Assembly (NCBI GenBank): GCA_036365145.1
Contig: JAEOAD010000025.1
Location: 29,955,001 to 30,019,000, forward strand
Direction: 5' to 3'
DNA: 64,000 nucleotides
Source: Orientallactaga sibirica
Taxonomy: Eukaryota > Chordata > Mammalia > Rodentia > Dipodidae
Of this stretch, positions 35,901 to 47,900 are shown piece by piece. The notes beneath the pieces are model-generated. The model was not told the DNA's origin and ran no database searches. It saw only the letters and a list, made by a program, of their open reading frames with translations. Every line of letters starts with the position of its first letter. The first letter of the stretch is position 1. The position numbers were made by a program, and so were the translations under genes.

Positions 35901-38900
35901 GCCAGACTTCTTTCCACACCAGATATCCATTCGCTCTAGTAACATAGTAGGGACATTTTTTTTTTCAACTAAAATATTTGAAATTGGACTGGATTGATGG
36001 CTTTGCGGTTAAGGCATTTGCCTGCAAAGCCAAAGGATCCGGTTAGACTCTCCAGGATCCACATAAACCAGATGCACAAGGGGTGTGTGTGTCTGGAGTT
36101 CGTTTGCAATGGCAGGACACCCTGGCGCGCCCATTCTCTCTCTCTCTGTCTCTCCTAAATAAATAAATAAATAATAAAAGTTTAAAATATTTGAAATTGA
36201 TTGGCTGTAACAAAATTCAGTTGGCCTTATACAGCTATGCTTTTATTATTATTATTATTATTATTTAAGAATCCTATTCTGTTGTGGCTTTGTGACATAG
36301 TAAATAATGTGTATTCTTCTAAAAATCCTACTATACAAAGCCGGGCTCACACCTTTAATCCCAGCACTTGGGAGGCAGAGGTAGAAAGTGGGCATGAATT
36401 CAAGGCCACCCTGAGACTACATAGTGAATTCCAGGTCAGCCTGGGCTAGAGTGAGACCCTACCTCGGGAAAAAACAAACAAACAAAAAAAAACATCTTAC
36501 TATAACTTTTCATTTTCACATGTTAAATGTCCACTGTGGGTTATTAAAAATTATAAAAAGAGCCAGGTGTAATGGCACTTAATCCTGCTTCAGTCCCTGT
36601 TCTCAGAAGGTACAGAAGGAGGAGAATTGCTGTGAGTTAGAGGCCAGTCTGGGCTAGAGCAAGACCCTGCTTCAAAATATCAAAAAGCTGGGCTGGGGAG
36701 GTGGTTCAGTGGTTAAACACACTTGACTGCAAAGCCTGTAAGCCCAGGTTCAGTTCCTCAGTACCTGTGTAAAGCCAGATGCACAGAGTGGCTTATGTGT
36801 CTGGAGTTCATTTGCATTGGCTCTTGATGTGTACTCTCTCTTTTTCTTTCTCTCTCTCATAAATAAGTAAATACAAAATGTAATAATGGTAATAAAATAA
36901 ATTATAAGAATAATACAAGGTCTGTATTTTAAAATGAAAACTTAATTTTTCATTTCTTATTTAATTGTATACAGTCTTGTTACTCTTCACTAATTTGATC
37001 CAGTGGGGAGGAGAAAACAATCATCTTAAGTACAATGAGAAGCCTGATGCTGCTGCTTCAGTGGCTTCTGGTTTGTAGGCAATTCTTTAAAGATCAGGAT
37101 ATAAAGGGTGTGGTATGAATTGCTTCTTTATGTTATCACTTTTGTATAAATTCAGTTTACATTTTCATTGCTATTTAACCCTAATTAACCATAATTCTTA
37201 GGGTTTTCATATTGACTTTTATCATAATGTCATTGTCTCATTGTTTATTCTTTCTGTTTATGAAGAACAAACACTAAGGAGTCTCACCTCTGTCTTTTTC
37301 AGCTGCTTCTTACAACTCAGTTTCCTTTTAAAATAAGTGAAAAAGTATTACAGGTTCTGACCAATATATTTTTGTATCATGATTTCTCAATTCAAAATTT
37401 TATTAAAGGACTTAAGGTAAGAAAATCCTGATGGCTTGAAAATTCACAATATGATTCTAATAATTTGCATTTTATTTCAGGCTGACTAGTGTAATAATTA
37501 AGGCATTTTAAATGACAAGATCTAAAATAAGTAAATTCAAGTTATTTTTTGCCTATATCATACCATTCTTTTGATAATATAGATGACTAAGTAATGGAAA
37601 AAGAGCTCATTCCACTCCATTTACCAATGGAGGTTGGAGAAGAAAGGACATAATTTGGTTGTTCAGGACTTGATAACTTACCTAAGAAATGTTATTTATT
37701 TGGGGTCTGTAAATTTCTTTAATGGGTCAGCAATAACCTTTACATGCCATATGTGGTTGCTGGTCAGTGTTTGTTTTTCTTCTTCTTCTTTTTTTAATTT
37801 ATGTGTATGTATGTGTGAGTAATTTAAAGTGTGTGCATGCCAATGGAACAATGGCACCATGGCACACACGGAGGCTAAAACACAGCTCCCAGTGTCAGTC
37901 CTTGCCCTCTCCCTTGTTTTAGGCAGGGTCTCTTGTTCACCACTGTGAATGCTAGACTTGCTGGCCCTGGAGCTTCTAGGATTTGGTAATATACCATGTT
38001 TTCCTCTGTGCAATTAAGCAATATGAAACACAAGTTTTTTTTTTTTTAATCAACATGCACAGCCCTTACCATTGCAATGTTTTTATTTATTGTAACAAAT
38101 CTGAGTTCCTGCTCACTGTAGAATGGTAACTTCTTTTTTGGTGGGGAGGGTTGTTTGTTTTTCCAGGTAGGGTCTGGCTCTAGGCCATGCTGACCTGGAA
38201 TTCACTATGTAGTCTGAGGGTGGCCTTGAACTCATGGCGAGCCTCCTACCTCTGCCTCCTGAGTGCTGAGATGAAAGGCGTGTGCCACCACGCCCGGCTC
38301 GATAAACTAGTAACTTGTTATGAGTGCTGGGGATCTGTTAGTCCTCTAGATCACACCTCAGTCCATCCGTGAGTGCTGGGAATCTGGTAGACCTTTGAGC
38401 GCCCCCTAGTCATCCATACTGCTTTTACATTCATCTCAAGTTGTTTCTGCAGGCTGTTAATCTAGCCACTTATATTAGTTTTCATCTTGTACACAGAATT
38501 GTAGCCTTAAAACTAATAGAAGTATATAGCCACTTAATGTTGTCTATAGTATTATCATGGCATTATTAAACATATTAGCCTACATTGAAGTATATAAATA
38601 CTTTTGCTCTTAAAAAATCTTAAATATAGGGTGAAAGATTTGATGCTAAAACATAATAAATAGCTTCAATTCTTTCAGCTTTCTCTGTTGGAGCATTTTC
38701 ATTCCCAGCCCCTAAGTGTTTTGTGCTGCAGTCTTCCCGAAGCCAAGAGAAGAATAAGTTGTTTCTCAGCTAATCAGTGTGAAAATATTCGACGCCTTCC
38801 ATCATTTCGGAGGTAAAAAAAAAAAAAAAATGTGTACGTGAAACATCTTGGACCAGAGCCTAGGACAGACTCTGTTAATTGTGAAGTGAGGAGTGGAATA

Positions 38901-40792
38901 GCCTTTGGCTTTGCAGCATGAAGCCATTGGTCTTAATGATACGGTTTATTTGTTCAGTTGGAAAATTTGCCATAAAAATATTTTTTCAAGTAATATAATT
39001 TGCAAGATTTCAGAGTTATTTTTTAAATTTTTTTTTCATTTACTAGAGAATGAATAAGCATGCCAGGGTTTTTTGCACACACCTGCAAATGAAATTCAGA
39101 TGCATGTGCCAGTTTGTGCATCTAGCTTTACATGGGTACTAGGGAATCAAACCTGGGCCAAACAGGCCTTCCCAGCAAGTGCTTTATATACATATATAGT
39201 TATAATAATTATTATTATTATTTTATTTAAGAGAGAGGAAGAGGCAGAGAGAGAGAGAATGGGCATGCCAGTGGCCTCAGCTGCTGTGAACAATTCCAGA
39301 TGTGTGCGCCCCTTGTGGGCAAGTGTGGCATTGCATGCTTGTGTCACTTTTTGTGTCTGGCTAAACATGGGACCTGGAAAATCGAACGGGCGTTCTTAGG
39401 CTTCATAGGCAAGCAGGTGCCTTAACCACTAAGCCATCTCTCCAGCCCCAAGCAAGTGTTTTTAGCCACGGAGCCATCTCTCTCTGGCCCCAGAGTTATT
39501 TTTCAGAAATAACATTTCCTATTTCTGTGGTGTATGGCCTTTGTTTGTGAGTAGCTCATTTAAAATCAGGAATTACCACTACACCATTCAGGAACGGTCA
39601 TTTTGAATAGAAAAGAAAAAGATGTGATGTCGGGTAGGTATTCTTCCCAGCATGCTATTCAAGTCTGTAAAATATTGACTTTTTCCTTTTCCTGAATGAA
39701 ATGGTAAAAACTTTAGGTATGTGGAAAAGCAAGCTTCAGAAAAACAAGTTGCACTCCTGACCTGTGAGACATTTGTCAAGGTAGGACTGCGAGCATGCGT
39801 GTTTAATGCTTCATCTTCCTGGGCTTTCCATGAAGGAAGGGATATACACATCCACAATGATGAACTTTATAACATGTATCTGTGTGCTCTCATACTTATA
39901 TGCTGAAATACTCAGCCAGAACACGACTCTTAAAGATAAAACAAAAGCTCAAGTCTAAAAGGTAATGCTTTTCTCATCAAGGAAAAAATAGAAAGTACAA
40001 TGGATTTTTCTTAAAGTCTATTTGGAAACACTTAGGTCTATATAAATCTGTATATAGATTTTTTTTTCACATAGTTTTAGAATCTGTAGATTATCTTACT
40101 GTAATGTTTTTGGTTTATAGAGGTACGGTCTCACTCTAGCCCAGGCTGACCTGGAGGTCACTCTGTAGTCTCAGGGTGGCCTCAAACTCACAGTGATCCT
40201 TCCACCTCTGCTTCCTGAGTGCTAGGATTTAAAGAAAGGTGTGCACAACCATGCCTAGCCTTTGTTATTCTTTTGTTTTGTTTAATTTTATTTTATTATT
40301 TTTGGGGTGTTTCAAGGTAGGGTCATTAAGCTTTGTACAGAAAGCACCCTTGCATGCTGAGCCATCTCCCCAGCCCCTATTTTCACATTTTAAACAAAAG
40401 TATTAGATCCTAGAGGGCATATGTTTTTATAGTTCCAAATCCTAATTCATGTACATTGTAAAAATGTTAAAATGATTTCTATTAAGCATTCTATTGCACA
40501 GTCTGTATATTTAATATTAAGTCATTTTTAGGCTCATGCTGGGCTATGAGGGTCACTGAGATCAAAGCCAGCTTGGAATTCAGAGTGAGATCCAGGACAG
40601 CCTGGACAAGAGTGAGATCCTCCATCAAAAATAAATAAAAACCTGGGCTGGAGAAATGGCTTAGCAGTTAAGGCATTTGCCTGCAAAGCCAAAGGACCAT
40701 CGTTCAATTCCCCAGGAGCCATGTAAGCCAGATGCACAAGGCAGTGCAGTGTCTGGAGTTCGTTTGCAGTGGCTGGAGGCCCTGGTGTACCC

Positions 40793-40827
<35 letters not shown>

Positions 40828-41892
40828 CCTCTTTCTATCTTTCTCAAATAAATAAATAAATATTTTTTAAAATAAATAAAAACCCAATAAAAATTTAACT
40901 AAGTGGGGTGTGGTGGTGCACACCTTTAATCCCAGCATTCAGGAGGCAGAGGTAGGATCACCATGAGTTCAAGGATACTGAGACTACATAGTGAATTCCA
41001 TGTCAGCCTGGACTATTGTGAGACACTACCTCGAAAAACCAAAAAAAAAAAAAAAAAAGAAGAGAGAAGAGAGAGAGAGAGAGAAAGAAGAAGAAAGAGA
41101 GAGAGAAAAGAAAGAAAGAAAGAAAGAGAGAAAGAAAGAAAGAATGAATTTGTAGCAAGGGGGCTGGAAAGATGGCTTAGTGGTAAGGCACTTAACCTGC
41201 AAAGCCTAATGACCTAAGTTCAGTTCCCCAGTGCCCACAAAAAGCCAGGTGTGCAAGGTGGTGCATATATCTGGAGTTCACTTGCAGTGGCTGGAGGACT
41301 TGGTGTGCCCATTCTCTGTCTCTCTTCTCTCTATCTTTCTGTGCTTACAAATAAATAAATGCAGTTAAACAAAGTATTTGGAGGAAGAGAATTCCAAGAG
41401 CATGCCTGCCACACTGGAGGATTAGTCCCAGGATTGGAGCATGTCTTTCATACTGGAGGGTTAAGTATATAATTTATTAGTACTATGCACATTAAGGAAC
41501 ATATTGTTAATATGGAGTTGCTTGCAAGATTGTCTGAAGTCAAATAGGCCTAGATTTGAACCTTGCTTTTTATATGTATTGTCTGAGTGGTCAAGACTAC
41601 TAAACTGGGGCTGGAGAGAGAGCTCAGCAATTAAAGGGACTTGCTTGTGAGGCCTGATGGCCTGGGTTTAATTAATTCCCCAGTGCCCATGTAAAGCCAG
41701 ATGCACAAAGTAGCACATGCATCTGCAGTTTATTTGCATTGGCAAGAGATCTTGGCATGCTGGGTGTGGTGGCGCACGCCTTTAATCCCAGCACTCGGGA
41801 GGCAGAGGTAGGAGGATCGCCGAGAGTTTGAGGCCACCCTGAGACTATATAGTTAATTCCAGGTCAGCCTGGACCAGAGTGAGACCCTACCT

Positions 41893-41932
<40 letters not shown>

Positions 41933-44900
41933 AGAGAGAGAGACCTTGGCATGCCCATCATATTCATTCTTTCTCTCTCCCCTCTACTCCCCTCCCCTCC
42001 CCTCATCTCCTTTCCCCTCCTTGCAAATAAATGATAATTTTCTTTTGAATCACTCTGATCCTCAGTTGTGTCTCCACTGGGCATCATGGAACAGTTATAA
42101 TCTTAGCACTTGGGAGGTAGAGGCAAGAGGATCATGAGTTTGAGGCCAGCCCCTTGGGCTACACCAGTAGACTATGTTTGAAAACTAAAAATAGAAAGAA
42201 CTTGTGGGCATGGTGATGTGCACCTTTTATCCTAGCACTCCACTGGAGAGGTGTGAGTTCGAGGCCACCCTGAGACTACATAATGTATTCCAGGTCTAGC
42301 CTGGGCTAGAATGAGATCCTGCCTTGGGGGGAAAAAGAGCTTGTATTCTTAGGCCTATGAAAGAATTAAATAAGAATGCCTAACGCAGAAAGTAATTTGC
42401 CTTTTGACTCCAGGTCTCATACATGGCCTAGACAGGCCTTAGACTCACAGCAATGTGCCTGCTTCAGCCTCATCCAGCACTAGGATGATAGGCCTGAGCC
42501 ACACCTGGCTTGCTTTGTTCTAGTAATATAAAATGAATTATACTGTTCCTTCAAAGGGGAAATTTATTTAAAAGATGAAAGTAGGATAAAATTTTATCTC
42601 TGTAGGGGAGACCTGGAACTCACTATGTAGTCTCAGGGTGCCCTTGAACTCATGGCGATCCTCCTACCTCTGCCTCCCAAGTGCTGGGATTAAAGACATC
42701 TGGCTGCTGTTTCCATTCACCTGTATGTATTCTCTGCGGATGACCTGCTGAGGCTGCTCCCAGTGTGAACTGTAATTTAACCTTCCCGTAGTCCTCATCA
42801 ACACTGAGCAGACCCTTAGTGTCCATGTTGACAACAGCTGTGAGAACTGTAATCCAGCCTTCCCATAGTCCTCATCAGTAACACTGTATGTTCTTTTCCT
42901 GCCTTACGTATTATATTCTGAGTTTTCAGGAGGAAGCTCAATTGCTATTAGAAAGCTTGCATGTTTACCACATGAATTACTTCCTGGCTTTGAGATGTCT
43001 TCATCATTTTACCTCTTCTCTTCCCAAGTACCCACTCGGGCGACAGGTAAATAAGGCTTCCTCATTTGTAATCGACCAGGGTAGGAAATACATAATACTT
43101 TCTCAGGCATCAGCATTTGAAATGGATACAATTCTTCTTATCACAACACAGTCTGTTCCAGCTGTTTACATTGCTGACACATAGCAAGAACACTAGTGAA
43201 TCCTGCGGTGTTACCTCTACAGCGTATTTGTGTTAAAGCATGAAAACCTTCCTGGTGAACACTTTTTTCTTCACCTATATAAAGAAAGCTAGGTCTCTAC
43301 TCTTAATGACCTGGAAAATGAAGTCTCTTTGAGAATGCTTAATTTTTCATGCATATTGTGTCAAAATTAAAAGAGACAACATATTTCTCTCCTTTTAAGA
43401 TTATGCTCACCTATCCTTTTCATCATACTCTAAACCTATGGACCAATTGTAGAATATCATGGAAGAATTCCTAATTTTCAGATCCTTAACTCAGACTTCT
43501 AGAGAACAAATGAAGAACAACTTATGTGAGAGGTGATGCTGCTATTGAACCCTCCACAAGCCTTTTCTCCTCACTGTTATCACTGTCTTATACATGCTGA
43601 GAACACATCTTGCGACCTGAACAGAAATGTTCTTTAATAATAGCAATGTATCATGTGTGTGAACATATATGATTTTGCCAAATTAGTGACTCATGACATG
43701 GTTCCTTATACATATGTTGTTCCTGTACAGATCCGGGAGCTGTACTGCATGTGTTTAGAGAAGAACGTGTGGGATTCAGAGGAGTATGCATCGGCGTTGC
43801 AGCTGCTGAGGTAACTGTTTAGTCTTGGTTCTTTCAACTTGAATTTATGCTTCTAGTTTATGGTGTGAAAACATTACAAATGTAGTAACCATCCATTTCT
43901 CTATTGGATTGCTTCGGTTTTGAACCTTTTTTTTTTTTTTTTTTTTTTTGAGAGAGAGAGAAAGGGAGAAAAAAATGCTAATTAGAATAAACCAGAATTG
44001 GAAAATGTCTCACTGTCTCCAGTTTCCCTCACATGCTCTGAAATTCATAACAATTAGGTTTTTAACTTAATTATCAAAACTAGTTGTATCAAGTTAGTTA
44101 ACCCTGAAGGTTAATTCTCTGTCTTCACTTCCATTAATCTGTTATCGGTGTTTGTCATAGCTGGCTGTGTCTTCTTTAATGACTTCTGACACTTCTCTGT
44201 TTTCCTCCTCCCTCAATACATGTTTCTTCTCAGGTGCTTTGATGCTTTTTCCATGTCACGGGATTTAGTCAAGCCTCAAGCCCCTTTCCCATATATATGG
44301 CTAGTTCAAGGCTAGCCTGGATTACACAGAGAGACCCAATCTCAAAAAAAAAATTTAAAAGTAATGCCAGGTGTGGTGGCGCAGGTCTTTAATCCCAGCA
44401 CTTGGGAGGCAGAGGTAGGAGGATCACTGTGAGTTTGAGGCCACCCTGAGACTACATAGTGAATTCCAGGTCAGCTTGGGCTAGAGTGAGACCCTACCTT
44501 GAAACACCCCACCACCAAAAAAAAAAAAATTTTTTTTAAAGTACTGTTTTTTTAAGGCATGACACAGGTCTAACTTTGATGCTTTTTATTTAAAAAATTA
44601 TTTCAAAAAGAGAATAGAGAGGAGAGAGAATGGGCATGCCAGGGCCTCCAGCCACTGCAAACTAACTACAGATGCATGTGCCACTTGGTGCATCTGGTTT
44701 CAGGTGGGTATGGTTTTGAACATGTTTTTTTTGTTTGTTTGTTTTGTTTTTTGTTTTTTGAGATAGGGTCTCACTCTAGCTCAGGCTGACCTGGAATTCA
44801 CTATGTAGTCTCAGGGTGGCCTTGAACTTAAGGCAATCCTCCTACCTCAGCCTCCTGAGTGCTGATATTAAAGGTGTGCACCAGCATGCCCAGTCAGACC

Positions 44901-47900
44901 TCCTTTTTTCTATTACATACCTTAATAAAGTATTAATCATGTATATATGGACGTGTACAACTCACATATTTATCATATTCCCATACCTCTTTAACATTAC
45001 TAAAGTTCTTTGGTTTTCTAATATAGTCACATCATATACAAATGGCAAATATCTTTATTAGTCTTAAATAATTTATATATCTATATAAACTTAATAATGT
45101 CAGTTGACTCAGATGCCATTTGATGCTGTTACTTAATGAGATTTCAATGAAGAGATCCTGTAGGTAATTATTCTGAGACTAGAATGTGTCTATTCTTATT
45201 CTTGACATAGTCTTATCAGAGATTCTCTGTGGGGCTTGAATTAGTTACTCAAGCTCTGCCTGGATCTATAAATAGCAAGCAGAACTTCTTACCTTGTTTG
45301 AAGTTCAGATTTACTCAGCAGTGTTTATAAAGAACTTGGGTGATGTGAGGCAGAATTTAAGGGTTAATAATTGGAAAAGTGATGTGATACTTGGGCTGGA
45401 GAGACGGCTTGGTAGTTAAGACTTTTGCCTGCTAAGGCCTAAGGACCTAGGTTCAACTCCTTAGTACCTACATAAAGCCAGATGCACACGATGGCGTATG
45501 CATCTGGAATTTGTTTGCAGTGGCTAGAGGCTCTGGCGCACCCATTCTCTCTATCTGCCTCTCTCTCTCAAATGAGTAAATAAATAAAATAAATTTTAAA
45601 AACAGAAAAGTGAGCTGGGCGTGGTGGCGCAGGCCTTTAATCCCAGCACAGGCAGAGGTTGGAGGATCGCTGTGAGTTCAAGGCCACCCTGAGACTACAT
45701 AGTGAATTCCAGGTCAGTCTGGGCTACAGTAAAACCCTATCTTGAAAAACCAAAAAAAAAAAAAAAAAAAAAAAAAAAGTGATGTGATACTGATTTTTTT
45801 TCTTTTAAACAAGTTTGCATTTAGTGTGGCATACTCAATTTTTTTTGAGAGAGACAGAATGGGTGCACCAGTGGCCTCTCAGCTGCTGTGAACAAACTCC
45901 AGACGTGTGTGCCCCCTTGTGGGCAAGTGCAGCGTTGTGCCCTTGCATCACTTTTTGCATCTGCCTAAACCTGGGACCTGGAGAATCGAATAGGCATTCT
46001 TAGGCTTTGCAGGCAGGCGCCTTAACTGCTAGGCCATTTCTCCAGCCCCCAGCATACTCGGTTTCTAAAAGTCACCTTCTAACCTGTGAAGCGCGTTATT
46101 CCCGTTTACAGACAAGGAAATGGAGGACAGAGGTGTATGATACACTTGGACTGTATTAGTGTCAGAGCCAGTTTGTGAACCCAGACCTTTGTACATTTTC
46201 TAAGCTAAGCTTTATGATGAGAATTCAGTACTTCCGAATGTCATGTATGGTGAAGAAAATGTTTTGCTTTGCTTTTTAAAAAAAGTAGTAGCTGCTAAGG
46301 GAGGTTTACTTCATCGTCTAAACTCTTACATTTAATACATAGAAAGTGTTTTTAGGTTTGCTGGGTGTGATAGCTGACGCCTTCAATCCCAACACTTGGG
46401 ACTCAGAGGTAGGAGGATTGCTGTAAGTTTGAGGCCAGCCTGAGACTCCATAGTGAATTCCAGGTCAGCCTGGGCTAGAGCGAGACCCTACCTCCAAAAT
46501 AAAACCAAGAACACAACCAGAAAAATGTTTATGTATATTGATCTTCCTATTACATGTCTTGTCACTGCTTCTGCTTTAGGATGTTGGCAAAGGATGAACT
46601 GATAACTATACTTCAAAAATGTTCTGAGGTTTTTAATTCATCTTCTGGAGAGCAGCTTGGCAGTTCAGCAAAGAAAATAGAGGAATTCCTGGCCCAGTTT
46701 CAGAGCCTTGATGGTGAGTGTAATATCCTGCCTGTTCAACTGGCTGTGACATTCTGTTAACCAAAATGACATAGAAAAGTCTTGGTATGCTGACTCACAA
46801 AATCACATCCTAACACCACATCCTAACATTCTTTTCTTTTTTTTTTTTTTATTGGTAGGGGTGGCCTTGAATTCACGGTAATCCTACCTCTGCTCCCCAA
46901 GTGCTGGTATTAAAGGCACGTGCTGCCACACTTGGCCATATCCTAATATTCTTATATCACATCCTAATATTCTAAACATTCTAGTATCATGTCCTAACAT
47001 TACATCCTAATTACCAGTCGGCAAATGTTTCTCTTCTAGATTTGGCTTAAATGATAAAAACCAAATTTTACAGTTTGGAGGATTTATCTAAGAACAAAGG
47101 CAATAGACATCAAAGATTCAGGAGAATAAGGAGGCAGTATAATTAAGGATTCCTTTGTAGATGTTTTCTTAAGCATTTTATCAAGTTCTTTACAGATTTC
47201 AAGAACACTGCATAAATCATTTGTAAACATGAAAAATTAGTAGCTATGAAATGTTCATAGCACTGAGGCTCCTTCTGTACTGATTGTCAAAATAAGCAAG
47301 AAGCTTGCTGTAGTCAGATGCACACAAGCTTGACTCTTTCAGTGATGCATGAACTAAGGAGCCTGACATTCCTCAGGGTGGGAGGTTATAATTTCCTTTG
47401 TGTTGATGCCTCCCCGTGATCATTTATTTTCTGAGTACTGAGAGTGTCCAGCTGTGTGTAGCTAGTTGAGTTCTGTTTGGTAAGCACACAGGTCACACTG
47501 GTAGTGACAATAACTTCTGGACTCATCCTCTGTTTAGGGAATGATTCAGTTGGGTTTGGGAACAAGTAAGCTTGGTACATAAGGAAACAGATTAGACATG
47601 GCATGGTGAAAATACCGTTTGGAATGTTCGTTTGAATCTTTTTTTGTTTGATAAGTGTTCCTTTATCTTAAAATTCCTTTGGTTTTAGGAAACTGCTTTT
47701 GTAGAAATTGCCCCTTATTTCTCCATAGCTCAGTCAGTGCAAGATACCGCATGAGGGCTCAGTTATGGAAGTGAACATTTGCCTGACAGAAGTGACATGA
47801 ATGAGCAGGGTGGGGAAGTGCAGCGTGGTGCTGAGGGGCTTCCCCCAGAGTAGGTAGGGGAGTTTTTCTTTGCCCACCAAAGCATGACCTAAACCACTTT

